A stretch of 43,894 nucleotides of DNA from contig JADHXS010000005.1 of assembly GCA_016782835.1 (NCBI GenBank), forward strand, positions 1 to 43,894, in the 5' to 3' direction. Positions 9,859 to 19,167 of this stretch are shown here, piece by piece. Numbering within the stretch: position 1 is the stretch's first letter; each line of letters begins with the position of its first letter. The DNA comes from Phycisphaerae bacterium (GTDB lineage Bacteria; Planctomycetota; Phycisphaerae; Sedimentisphaerales; Anaerohalosphaeraceae). The notes under the pieces were generated by a model that was not told the origin of the DNA, searched no databases, and saw only the letters and a program-made list of their open reading frames with translations. The translations under genes were made by a program, and so were the position numbers.

Positions 9859-9897
9859 AAACGCCGTTGAGGATATTGTTCCTCAGCGGCGTTTTTT
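9859..9897. terminator. Rho-independent terminator after tpsA (possibly bidirectional)
   Basis: aaacgccgttgagga tattgt tcctcagcggcgttttttt: strong stem flanked by A- and T-runs, between convergent genes. Confidence 0.85.
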
Positions 9898-9932
9898 GTG
9901 GTTTCCCAATAAATTCAGATAGAGCGTTTCTT

Positions 9933-10850
9933 TTACTTTGCCATTGCAACAGCAATACCTTCATTGCGAATCTGGTTGACTTTCTCATAAACCCGGGCCA
10001 GCGTTATGGCATTTCGGTTCTTTTCAACGGAGGCTGTTGCCTGTGAAAGATAATATTCCGAACGGTCCAACTGCCCTTTCGCCCGGCAGATTCTCGCCTT
10101 GGTCAGGAATGCATCAACCATTAAAGGATTCTGCCGTCCAAAAAGACCTCGCTGGATGGACATTGCTTTTGAGATATAGCCATCGGCCTGTTCAAAATCA
10201 TGCCGTTTGAGACTACACTGAGCCATACTCTCAAGAATATTGGCTGTCATCAAATGGCGAGAGCCATAATTCTGTTCGGCCATATCCAGCGCCATCTGGT
10301 AATTGGCTTGAGCTTCCTGGAATTGTCCTTTGGCGCTGTATAGCTTTGCAGATTCAAAAATGAAAGGCGACATTTCCTTGCTCTGGAGTTCACAATGATT
10401 CAGCATAATCGAAACGGCCCGGGACAGCGATTGTTCCGCCTTGTCCAAATCTCCGGCCCGCCGCTGTACATCACTGAGCATCCGATAGGTCTGGGCAACA
10501 TAGGGATGGTCTGCAAAGAGTGCCTGCTTTTGTAATTCGATGCCGGATTGAAACATCCGTCCGGATTCGGACAGCAATCCCAGATTACCGTACACGGTTG
10601 CCAGGTCAATCATGCATAAAGCCATTTCGCCGGTTTCGGTACTCGTTTTTTGAGCTACAGAATAAGCCTTTTCCGCCAAACCACGAGCCTTTTCGTAATT
10701 GCCAACAGTCATGTAAACCCGTGCCATCATACGCAGGTTTTTAGTCGATAATTCTTTATTGTTGTTTTTCGTTGCTGCAATTCCCTGCAACGACAGCAAA
10801 ACAACAATTAACAGACCATAAATGATTCCAATCCGGTATTTCTGTATCAT
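9933..10850 (-). CDS. Tetratricopeptide repeat (TPR) protein with signal peptide
   Basis: 305 aa; repeated TPR-like segments (NYEKARGLAEKAY..., DLDKAEQSLSRAVSIM..., QFQEAQANYQMALDMAEQNYG). Confidence 0.75.
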   Translation of the reverse strand: MIQKYRIGIIYGLLIVVLLSLQGIAATKNNNKELSTKNLRMMARVYMTVGNYEKARGLAEKAYSVAQKTSTETGEMALCMIDLATVYGNLGLLSESGRMFQSGIELQKQALFADHPYVAQTYRMLSDVQRRAGDLDKAEQSLSRAVSIMLNHCELQSKEMSPFIFESAKLYSAKGQFQEAQANYQMALDMAEQNYGSRHLMTANILESMAQCSLKRHDFEQADGYISKAMSIQRGLFGRQNPLMVDAFLTKARICRAKGQLDRSEYYLSQATASVEKNRNAITLARVYEKVNQIRNEGIAVAMAK

Positions 10851-11121
10851 ATTTATAACCTTTTCTGAAGTCTTTATCTCTATTAAAAAATATAGCTAAC
10901 GTTAAACTCCAACGGCGAAATCGAAGGCTCGCTTAAGCGGAATTAAGATGAAAACAGGAAGATTGTGATAAATGTGATCCCAACAATCGTTACAATCTGA
11001 ATCGTGTGGTTTATGGGACGATTAAACTTGAATATCAGTGCTATAAAAGATAGTTTACTGCGTGAAATAGGCATACAAAGAGGCCGCCAGCGGGTAAAAG
11101 TTAAAAATCATTAAAAAAAGC

Positions 11122-11141
11122 TGGAAATTACAGGATTTCCA
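11122..11141. repeat. Inverted repeat upstream of the FAS/PKS-like cassette
   Basis: TGGAAAT-TACAGG-ATTTCCA, ending 15 nt before the ATG at 11157. Confidence 0.45.
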
Positions 11142-11156
11142 ACTAAAATCCCTACC

Positions 11157-11627
11157 ATGAAATTCGTTCTTATTGATAAAATAACGGCTTTGGAATCCGG
11201 TAAGCGTCTGACCGCGGTAAAGAGTGTTTCACTGGCCGAAGAATATCTGGCAGACCATTTTCCGGCATTTCCGGTCTTGCCGGGCGTGCTGCTTTTGGAA
11301 GGACTGATTGAATCCGCTTCCTGGCTGGTTCGAGAATATCAGAATTTCGCGAACAGTATGGTCTTGCTTGAAGCGGCGAAAAATGTTAAGTATAAAAGTT
11401 TTGCGGCGCCTGGGATGCAGATTCAGTACAGCGTGACTGCTTCGGCGATTGAAGAAAACACCAGCAGTTTTAAAGGTGTTGGTGTTTGTGGAGATGAATC
11501 GATTGTGGAAGCCAAGTTGACCTTGCGGCATTTCAATCTGGCCGGCGAAAACCCGAAGATGGCCCATGTGGACGGGCAAATTGTGGAAAGTATGAAACAG
11601 CGGTGGAAACTGCTGTATGCGGAATAG
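11157..11627 (+). CDS. FabZ/hotdog-fold 3-hydroxyacyl-ACP dehydratase-like protein (DH1)
   Basis: 156 aa; LAEEYLADHFPAFPVLPGVLLLEGLIESA matches the FabZ HFPxxPxxPGVxxxE active-site signature. Confidence 0.85.
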   Translation: MKFVLIDKITALESGKRLTAVKSVSLAEEYLADHFPAFPVLPGVLLLEGLIESASWLVREYQNFANSMVLLEAAKNVKYKSFAAPGMQIQYSVTASAIEENTSSFKGVGVCGDESIVEAKLTLRHFNLAGENPKMAHVDGQIVESMKQRWKLLYAE

Positions 11628-11675
11628 AAAAACGAAATCAAATGGATGATTGAATACAGTAATGGAGACAACATT

Positions 11676-12068
11676 ATGGCAATGAGCCGCGATGGAATTT
11701 TCGAAAAGGTACAGGAAGTTTTAGTTGACGCCCTTGGATTGGATGATGACGAGGTCACCTTGGAGGCAACTCTGATGGGCGATCTGGGCGCTGAAAGTAT
11801 CGATTTTCTCGATATCGTATTTCGCCTGGAAAAAGCATTTGATATTAAAGTTCCCCGTGAAGAACTTTTCCCGGCAGAGAGTGTGCTCAACAATCCCGAA
11901 TTTGTCAGCGGCGGAAAACTGACCGCAAAGGGTCTGGCGGAAATCAAAGACAAAATGCCGCACACCAACCTGTCGGAATTTGAAAACGACCCGGATGTCA
12001 ACAAAATCGCAGATTTGTTTACCGTTGATGCGATTGTGAATTTTGTCGAAACAAAGGTCAACGGTTAG
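11676..12068 (+). CDS. Acyl carrier protein with an extended region between helix II and helix III
   Basis: MAMSRDGIFEKVQEVLVDALGLDDDEVTLEATLMGDLGAESIDFLDIVFRLEKAF contains the phosphopantetheine motif GAESID; start refined from 11646 to ATG 11676. Confidence 0.9.
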   Translation: MAMSRDGIFEKVQEVLVDALGLDDDEVTLEATLMGDLGAESIDFLDIVFRLEKAFDIKVPREELFPAESVLNNPEFVSGGKLTAKGLAEIKDKMPHTNLSEFENDPDVNKIADLFTVDAIVNFVETKVNG

Positions 12069-12150
12069 TTTTAACTCAATAACAATACCTACATCGGCAG
12101 GATGACTGTGTTTTTTCCTGTCGATGTCGTGTTTTATACGAAAAAAAACG

Positions 12151-12630
12151 ATGCGATGGATTTGGATTGACAAGTTTCTGGAATTTAACAGTGGTGTTAG
12201 TGCCGTTGCTCTGAAGAATGTTACCTTGGCAGAAGAGCATGTGCATGACCACTTTCCCGGCTTTCCGATGATGCCGGAATGTCTGATGATCGAAGCGATG
12301 GCCCAGACAGCGGGGATTTTGGTAGGTGAAGCCCGCAACTTTGAGGAAAAGGTCATTCTTGCCAAAATCAAAAACGCGGTTTTCTATCATTATGTTCGTC
12401 CGGGGGATACCATCACGCTGCACGCCCAAATTGAATCGATCTCGCCGGAAGCAGCCAGTACGACCGGTCAAATCCGCCGGGGCGAGGAGGTCATCGCCCA
12501 GATCAGCCTGATGTTCAGCCATATTGATAACAACTTGGGCGGCAAGCAATTCCCGGAAGAAAATTTTGTCTTTACCGATATGTTCAATTCACTGCTAACC
12601 GGTTTTGTCGAATCGGAGCGTGTTAAATGA
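12151..12630 (+). CDS. FabZ/FabA-like 3-hydroxyacyl-ACP dehydratase (DH2)
   Basis: NVTLAEEHVHDHFPGFPMMPECLMIEAMAQTAGILVGEARNF; start refined to MRWIWIDK; overlaps the next ORF by 4 bp. Confidence 0.85.
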   Translation: MRWIWIDKFLEFNSGVSAVALKNVTLAEEHVHDHFPGFPMMPECLMIEAMAQTAGILVGEARNFEEKVILAKIKNAVFYHYVRPGDTITLHAQIESISPEAASTTGQIRRGEEVIAQISLMFSHIDNNLGGKQFPEENFVFTDMFNSLLTGFVESERVK

Positions 12631-13949
12631 GCAAGCGTCGCGTCGTCGTTACAGGTCTGGGAGCCATCTCACCACTTGGTTTAACCAGTCAGGAATTATG
12701 GGCAGGCTTGTTTGAAGGCACGTCCGGCGCGGGCCTTATTCAATCTTTTGATCCTGCGGCATTCCCCTGTAAAATCGCGGGTGAAGTGCCGGACTATAAA
12801 ATACGTGACTATGTTCCCAAAAGCCATCGCAAAGCCACCAAGCTGATGAGCCGGGATATTGAACTTTCGATTGTCGCCGCGGATGAGGCCATAAAAAACA
12901 GCGGTTTAGTTACTAAGGCCGCTGAGACAGACCTCGTTACCGTCGCGCCCGAACGCAGCGCCATCAGCTTCGGTGCGGGGTTGATTAGCTGCGACCTCGT
13001 CGAGTTAGCTCCTTCTGTCGCCCTGTCGATTACTGACAATCAATTTGATATCCACAAATGGGGCAAAGCGGGACTTGAATCGCTAACCCCCCTGTGGTTG
13101 TTGAAGTATCTGCCCAATATGCTGCCCTGTCATGTGGGAATTATCCATGATATTCAAGGCCCCAGCAACACGATTACCTGTGGTGAGGTTGCCGGATATA
13201 TCGCCGTTGCCGAAGCGGCTGAAATGGTCGCTCGCGGTGATGCGGAAGTTGCCCTGGGCGGCGGCTGTGAAGCGAAAGTGAACCCCATCGTGATGATGCG
13301 CCAATGTCTGCTCGAACGTTCGACATTCGATTATAATGACCGACCGGAGCAGGCCGTCAGACCCTTTGATGTAAAAGCTTCAGGTTCCGTCTTTGGAGAA
13401 GCAGCGGGTGTGTTGGTTTTGGAAGAGTTGGAATTCGCAAAAAACAGAAACGCTCCTCTTTTGGCCGAATTAGTGGGGTCTGCCTCGAGCAATAGTTTAC
13501 ATTCTCAATTCGACCATTTAGAGCCGGACGGCAAAGGCATTCAGATTGCGATTCAAAAAGCACTTCAAGAAGCCGGTATCCGTCCCGAACAGATTGACTT
13601 GGTTATTCCCGCCGGAACCGGGATTGCCGTTGATGACAAAGCGGAAGCGGCAGCATTGAAAGCAGTGTTCGGCGAGAGGATAAACACTCTTCCGGTGTGG
13701 CCCATTAAAAGCATGGTAACGCATACCGGCGCCGCGGCAGGTGCAATTGACTTGATCGCAGCAGTCCAGGCCGTGAATAATCAAAAAGTTGGAGTTTCGA
13801 AGAACTTTGAATCTCCGGCTCAGGGATGCGAATTAAATATCGCAAACGAAAGTACGGAAAAAGAAATCAACTACGCCCTTTGCTGCGGTTACTCGTTCGG
13901 TGGACAGACAGCGGCGATTGTAGTCAAAAAATATGAGGGAACAGATTAG
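12627..13949 (+). CDS. Beta-ketoacyl-ACP synthase family protein with degenerate active site (KS-beta/CLF-like)
   Basis: 440 aa, FabF-like fold (MSKRRVVVTGLGAISPLGLTSQELWAGL). GPSNTITCGEVAG aligns without gaps to FabF [13 protein letters not shown], placing Glu187 at the Cys position; PAGTG replaces AHGTS. Confidence 0.85.
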   Translation: MSKRRVVVTGLGAISPLGLTSQELWAGLFEGTSGAGLIQSFDPAAFPCKIAGEVPDYKIRDYVPKSHRKATKLMSRDIELSIVAADEAIKNSGLVTKAAETDLVTVAPERSAISFGAGLISCDLVELAPSVALSITDNQFDIHKWGKAGLESLTPLWLLKYLPNMLPCHVGIIHDIQGPSNTITCGEVAGYIAVAEAAEMVARGDAEVALGGGCEAKVNPIVMMRQCLLERSTFDYNDRPEQAVRPFDVKASGSVFGEAAGVLVLEELEFAKNRNAPLLAELVGSASSNSLHSQFDHLEPDGKGIQIAIQKALQEAGIRPEQIDLVIPAGTGIAVDDKAEAAALKAVFGERINTLPVWPIKSMVTHTGAAAGAIDLIAAVQAVNNQKVGVSKNFESPAQGCELNIANESTEKEINYALCCGYSFGGQTAAIVVKKYEGTD

Positions 13950-15257
13950 ATGAAACAGCGAGTCGTCATCACCGGAATGGGAATCGTTTGCCCGCTTGGG
14001 CATGACGTAGAAACCATGTGGGATGGATTGATGACCGGCAAATCCGGAGCGGGTCCAACCACTATTTTTGATGCGTCCACGTTTCCGACAACATTTGACG
14101 CAGAAGTTAAAGATTATGATGTGTCTCAATTTATCAAAAATCCGCAACTGCATCAGCATGGTAATCGCGGCTCACGGTTTGTTTTAGGGGCCTGTGCAGA
14201 GGCTTGCCGACAGGCGGGCATTGATACCGAAACGGACACCCCTGCCGACAATATCGACCGTACACGGATGGGAATTTACCTGGGCGCCGGCGAAGGTTCT
14301 GTCGATAATGATGCCTTCTTTGACGCGATTGTCAAAGGATGGAACAACGAAACGCATCAGATGGATTGGGGCCGGTGGGGTCAGGTTGCCCTGTCCAAAA
14401 TGACTGCCACGCGGGAAATGGAACAGGAGCCGAATATGCCCGCCGGGCATTTGGCGCTATTGACCGGATCACGGGGGATTACCCGAAGCTGTCTGACGGC
14501 GTGTGCGGCCAGTACACAGGCCGTGGGTGAAGCTGCTATGCTCGTTCGAGGCGGCAAAGCTGATGTCATAATCGCAGGCGGCGCCCATTCAATGATTCAT
14601 CCTCTGGGGATTACGGGCTTTAACCGTCTGACCGCCCTTTCCACCCGCAATGACAGTCCAACCACCGCCTCGCGGCCTTTCTCGGCTAGCCGGGACGGTT
14701 TTGTGATTGGTGAGGGGGCCGCTATCGTCATTTTGGAAACACTTGAATCCGCTCAAAAACGTGGAGCAGCCGTTCTGGCAGAAATCATTGGATTTGGAAG
14801 CACCAACGATGCTTTCCGAGTTACCGATATGCATGAAGAAGCACGCGGGGCTGTACAGGCGATTCAGGCTGCTCTGAAAGACGCCGGCGTAACGATTCAC
14901 GACATCGACTACATCAGCACGCACGGAACCAGTACCGCCGAAAATGACTCGATTGAGACATTAGCGATTAAAACTGTTTTTGGTAATCATGCCGGGAATG
15001 TCCCGTGCAGCAGTCCCAAAAGCCAGTTCGGTCATCTCATCGGGGCCACGGGCTGTGCGGAATTGATTACCTGCATTAAAGCGATTGAGACCCGTACCCT
15101 GCCGATGACGATGAACCTCAATGATCCCGACCCTGCTTTGGATCTGGACTATGTACCGAATGAACCCCGTAAGGCCAGGGTTGAGATTGTCATGAACGAA
15201 TCCTTTGGCTTTGGCGGGCAAAATAATGTCTTGATTATTCGCCGATTTGCGGAATAA
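13950..15257 (+). CDS. Beta-ketoacyl-ACP synthase II-like (canonical active site)
   Basis: 435 aa; Cys185 in CLTACAAST, His in STHGTSTAEND, and KSQFGHLIGATG all present; abuts the preceding KS. Confidence 0.92.
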   Translation: MKQRVVITGMGIVCPLGHDVETMWDGLMTGKSGAGPTTIFDASTFPTTFDAEVKDYDVSQFIKNPQLHQHGNRGSRFVLGACAEACRQAGIDTETDTPADNIDRTRMGIYLGAGEGSVDNDAFFDAIVKGWNNETHQMDWGRWGQVALSKMTATREMEQEPNMPAGHLALLTGSRGITRSCLTACAASTQAVGEAAMLVRGGKADVIIAGGAHSMIHPLGITGFNRLTALSTRNDSPTTASRPFSASRDGFVIGEGAAIVILETLESAQKRGAAVLAEIIGFGSTNDAFRVTDMHEEARGAVQAIQAALKDAGVTIHDIDYISTHGTSTAENDSIETLAIKTVFGNHAGNVPCSSPKSQFGHLIGATGCAELITCIKAIETRTLPMTMNLNDPDPALDLDYVPNEPRKARVEIVMNESFGFGGQNNVLIIRRFAE

Positions 15258-15303
15258 TAACAGCATTGTTTGAAGCAAAAATCTCATTCAAAGAAGAAAA
15301 CCC

Positions 15304-16575
15304 ATGATTGACATAAAGCTGATTCGAGAAAACCCGCAAAGATTTAAAGACGGGGCAAGCGTCAAAAAGATTAACGTTGATATTGACCATTTGCTCGCGG
15401 TCGATGCGGAATTGCTGAACATCAAGAAGAAATTACAGGATATTGTTACCGAGAAAAACCGCATTGGCAAAGACATCCCCAAACTTGCCCCGGACCAGAA
15501 GAAAGACGCTCTTGCAACACTTTCCCAATTAAAAGAAGAAGAGGCGGGTTTTAACGAACAGATCAAAGATATCCAGCCGGAATTCGACACCTTGATGGGT
15601 CAGGTCGCCCAGCCGGCCGCACCAGACGTACCGGTGGGTGAGGATGATACGGAAAATGTCGAACTCTGGAAATGGGGAACGATTCGCTCGTTTGATTTTG
15701 AGCCGAAGGACCACGTTGAACTGGGCGTAAATCTTGATATTCTTGACATCGAACGCGGCGTCAAACTGGCCGGTACGCGAAATTATTTCCTGAAAGGTGA
15801 CGGCGCCCTTTTGCACTGGGCGGTGCTGCGATTCTCGATGGATCACATGATTGCCAAAGGCTATACGCCGATGTCCGTGCCGTTATTGATGCGTGACGAA
15901 GTGATGATGGGAACGGGATACTTTCCGGGTTCTGAAGAACAGACGTATCAGATGGAACGGGACAGTTTGAATCTTGCCGGCACAGCTGAGGTTCCAGTGA
16001 CTGCGTATCATTCCGGCGAGATACTCAGCGAAGAACAGTTGCCGATTAAGTCCGTTGCGCTGAGTACCTGTTTCCGCCGTGAAGCCGGTGCCGCGGGTAA
16101 AGATACGCGTGGGCTTTATCGTATTCATCAATTCGATAAAGTTGAACAGGTAATTGTCGGCGAAAATGACGAGCAAAAAAGCATTGCGTACCACAAGGAA
16201 ATCCTGACAAACTCCGAAGAGGTTTTGCAGGTGCTGAATTTGCCCTATCGTGTGGTCAATGTCTGTACGGGCGACCTCGGACGGGGTCAGGTCCAGAAAT
16301 TCGATATTGAAACATGGATGCCGTCGCGAAACATTTATGGTGAGACGCATTCGGCCAGCCGGTTCTATGAATTCCAGGCCCGCCGGATAAATCTACGCTA
16401 TAAGAACGAAAAAGGCAAAAATGTTTTCTGCCATACGTTAAACAATACCGTGATTGCATCGCCGCGCATTTTAATTCCTATTCTCGAACTGTACCAAAAT
16501 GCGGACGGCTCGGTTACGATTCCGCAGGTACTGCGTCCCTACATGCAGGGTAAGGAGAAAATCGAGGTGCGGTAA
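15304..16575 (+). CDS. serS: Seryl-tRNA synthetase
   Basis: 423 aa; MIDIKLIRENPQRFKDG N-terminal coiled coil and class II motifs (TCFRREAGAAGKDTRGLYRIHQFDKVE). Confidence 0.97.
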   Translation: MIDIKLIRENPQRFKDGASVKKINVDIDHLLAVDAELLNIKKKLQDIVTEKNRIGKDIPKLAPDQKKDALATLSQLKEEEAGFNEQIKDIQPEFDTLMGQVAQPAAPDVPVGEDDTENVELWKWGTIRSFDFEPKDHVELGVNLDILDIERGVKLAGTRNYFLKGDGALLHWAVLRFSMDHMIAKGYTPMSVPLLMRDEVMMGTGYFPGSEEQTYQMERDSLNLAGTAEVPVTAYHSGEILSEEQLPIKSVALSTCFRREAGAAGKDTRGLYRIHQFDKVEQVIVGENDEQKSIAYHKEILTNSEEVLQVLNLPYRVVNVCTGDLGRGQVQKFDIETWMPSRNIYGETHSASRFYEFQARRINLRYKNEKGKNVFCHTLNNTVIASPRILIPILELYQNADGSVTIPQVLRPYMQGKEKIEVR

Positions 16576-16595
16576 TTCTATCGTAAGGGCCAAAG

Positions 16596-19160
16596 GTGAA
16601 ACGAAGGAGTTTTGACCAGTCAGATCATATCCGTCTGAATCTGCAATGGCTTGAACGCCATGAGTATTCACAGACATCAATTGCTCATCGTGTTGTTGCA
16701 GAGATTCCTACACTTCCATTGTCGATAGCAATGATTGCGTCGATTGCAATCGCCTCCCATCTATCCCTCGCTTCTGTTTGTGTTGGACTGCTTATCTGTT
16801 TGCTGCTTGCTTTTGTGCTGATGCTTTTGGCGTTTTTCAAAATCTCGAATCAGACAAAACTGTTCCTGACATTCATCTCGGCAGTCTTCTTATTTGTCTG
16901 TCTTGGAGCGACACGATTGGCCACTATCCAATATTGTCCGCCCCGGCATATCAGCCGCCTTTTAAAAGAAGAACGGCAACTGGCAACTTTGCGGGGAAGA
17001 ATCGCCTCTTCCATTCAGAGCAGTGATTTAAAACAGCGATTTTCCAGCATTCCCTGGCTGAACTCGCAAAGTTCTTTTTATCTGTCCGCAACAGCGATTA
17101 AGACAAGAACAGGCTGGCAGAATGCCAGTGGTCGGATTCGGGTTCAGGTTAATGAGCGGCTTGAGGATATTGGGCCGGGGAACGAGATTCAAATTTATTG
17201 CTGGTTGAGCCGATTCTTGCCGCCTCCCAATCCCGGCCAGTTTGACCTGCAAAAACACATGCACAATCGAGGCGTCTTCGTTGCGGCCTCTGTGCCGATT
17301 CGGGAAGGGATCGAAGTTATTGACCGTAATAACCATTCAATTCTTTTCCAGCTTCGTTCATGGTTGTACCGTTTTTCGGCTGATGCGTTACTGGATGAAA
17401 CCGCAACTGATCCGGATGTGCAGTCACTGGTTTCGGCGCTGCTGCTGGGACGGCGAGGCAGCTTGGATCCGGTTATCGTTTCGGCTTTTCAAAAAACCAA
17501 CCTGGCCCATTTCATCAGTTTGTCGGGAATGCATGTCGGAATTCTGGCGGGGTCTTTGTGGATTTTGTTGCGTACGGCACAAATTCCCAAACGGCCCCGA
17601 GCCGTATTGTGCATACTCTTAATTCTCTCTTACGCATTCGTCGTTCCGCCGCGAGCGCCTACCATGCGGGCCGTCTTCCTGAGTTGTTTTTTCTTTGCTT
17701 CAGCAATTCTATACCGCCGTGTCAACCCATTCAATACACTGGCGTTGTCTGCTATGGTTTTGTTGTTTTTCCGCCCTTACGAACTGTTTACCGCAGGCTG
17801 GCAGTTATCGTTTTTATCCGTGTTTGGTATCCTGCTCTTTTACAAAACAGTTCAATACTATCTTCTGGACCGCCTGTTTTACCCCTTTGTCCTGCTTTTG
17901 AAAAAGCGGTTTATTCTGTTTCAGCATTTCCTTTACGGTGTCATTGAATTACTTGCAGTGGGGATATCCGCGTGGATTGTCATTGCCCCTGTTCTGTTAT
18001 ACTATTTCGGGCAAGTCAATCCACTATCGCCTCTTTGGACCGTACTCGTATTCCCGGCAGTCCTGCTTATTTTATATGCCGGTTTTTTGAAAATCATTCT
18101 ATCAGCATTGCTGCCGACACTGGCTTCTATGCTGGGGGCATCCCTGAATCTGCTGGCCCACATTCTGGAAAAGATGGTCATGGTATTGGCAAAGGTTGAT
18201 TTCCTGCAAATCGTGTCACACAGACCCGGGGCCGCTTACATAATTATTATTTACCTGCTGCTAGCGGCGGCTTTTTTAATCCCTTTCCGTTATCGACGCA
18301 CCCGAAAAATCTTTTTACTGCTGCTTGTGACGTGCTTTCTGTTCCCGTGGTTGTCACGGATAAGCAGCCTGAAAAATAATAACACACTTGAAATGACTTG
18401 TCTTTGTGTCGGGCACGGACAGGCTATCGTCCTCTCGACTCCGGATGGCGAAAACATCCTGTTCGACGCAGGCTCTATCACACATCAGGATATAGCGAGG
18501 AAAACAGTTCTCCCGTTCTTACAGCATCGCCGGATTTTTACGTTAGATACCATCGCCATCAGTCACGGAGATTTGGACCATCTTAATGCGATACCGGATA
18601 TCGCTGCGATGGTGAAAACCCATCATATTTATGGCAATTGTGCCCTGCTCGAAAACACGCAACAGCCTTCACTTGAAAAAAATTTCAGAGAACAACTTGA
18701 AGAACTTGGCCATGAACTTAATCCCATTCAAAATCAATCGTATGATGACGTATACATCCGAAGCCTTTGGCCGCTTAAGGAATTCTCCAATAATCTGTCT
18801 GAAAATAATCGTTCACAAGTCTTTCTGATTGAATATGCGAACCGGAAAATCCTTCTCTGCGGAGATATTGAGGATGATGCACAAACTAAATTTCTTGCAC
18901 ATTATCCTTCTTTAAAAATCGATGTGATGGTTCTGCCGCATCACGGTTCAACCACCAATCTGGACACTCGTTTTGTTGAACAGTTGTCCCCCGCCATTGT
19001 GATTGCCAGTTGTTCCCGCAAAAATCTGTCGAATGCTTACAAACCGCATGAGGGATCGGATGCTCAATGCTTTTACACACCTATTGACGGTGCGGTCACC
19101 GTCAAAATAAAAGCCGACGGCACACTCCGCGCCACCGGCTTTCTAAATTCGAACAAATAA
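16596..19160 (+). CDS. comEC: ComEC/Rec2 family DNA internalisation channel
   Basis: 854 aa; polytopic region with HFISLSGMHVGILAG; C-terminal metallo-beta-lactamase domain (FDAGS...ISHGDLDHLNAI...VLPHHGS). Confidence 0.93.
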   Translation: MKRRSFDQSDHIRLNLQWLERHEYSQTSIAHRVVAEIPTLPLSIAMIASIAIASHLSLASVCVGLLICLLLAFVLMLLAFFKISNQTKLFLTFISAVFLFVCLGATRLATIQYCPPRHISRLLKEERQLATLRGRIASSIQSSDLKQRFSSIPWLNSQSSFYLSATAIKTRTGWQNASGRIRVQVNERLEDIGPGNEIQIYCWLSRFLPPPNPGQFDLQKHMHNRGVFVAASVPIREGIEVIDRNNHSILFQLRSWLYRFSADALLDETATDPDVQSLVSALLLGRRGSLDPVIVSAFQKTNLAHFISLSGMHVGILAGSLWILLRTAQIPKRPRAVLCILLILSYAFVVPPRAPTMRAVFLSCFFFASAILYRRVNPFNTLALSAMVLLFFRPYELFTAGWQLSFLSVFGILLFYKTVQYYLLDRLFYPFVLLLKKRFILFQHFLYGVIELLAVGISAWIVIAPVLLYYFGQVNPLSPLWTVLVFPAVLLILYAGFLKIILSALLPTLASMLGASLNLLAHILEKMVMVLAKVDFLQIVSHRPGAAYIIIIYLLLAAAFLIPFRYRRTRKIFLLLLVTCFLFPWLSRISSLKNNNTLEMTCLCVGHGQAIVLSTPDGENILFDAGSITHQDIARKTVLPFLQHRRIFTLDTIAISHGDLDHLNAIPDIAAMVKTHHIYGNCALLENTQQPSLEKNFREQLEELGHELNPIQNQSYDDVYIRSLWPLKEFSNNLSENNRSQVFLIEYANRKILLCGDIEDDAQTKFLAHYPSLKIDVMVLPHHGSTTNLDTRFVEQLSPAIVIASCSRKNLSNAYKPHEGSDAQCFYTPIDGAVTVKIKADGTLRATGFLNSNK

Positions 19161-19167
19161 GCTTGAA

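Noticed and set aside
11423-12549. Large minus-strand ORFs (212, 216 and 157 aa) across the dehydratase/ACP genes
   Set aside because: Antisense to clearly recognised FabZ-like and ACP genes.
12627-13949. First KS considered an ordinary active FabF because it contains TCG
   Set aside because: Gap-free alignment from the GP motif to GDA puts this Cys two residues before the nucleophile position; the first catalytic His is also replaced.
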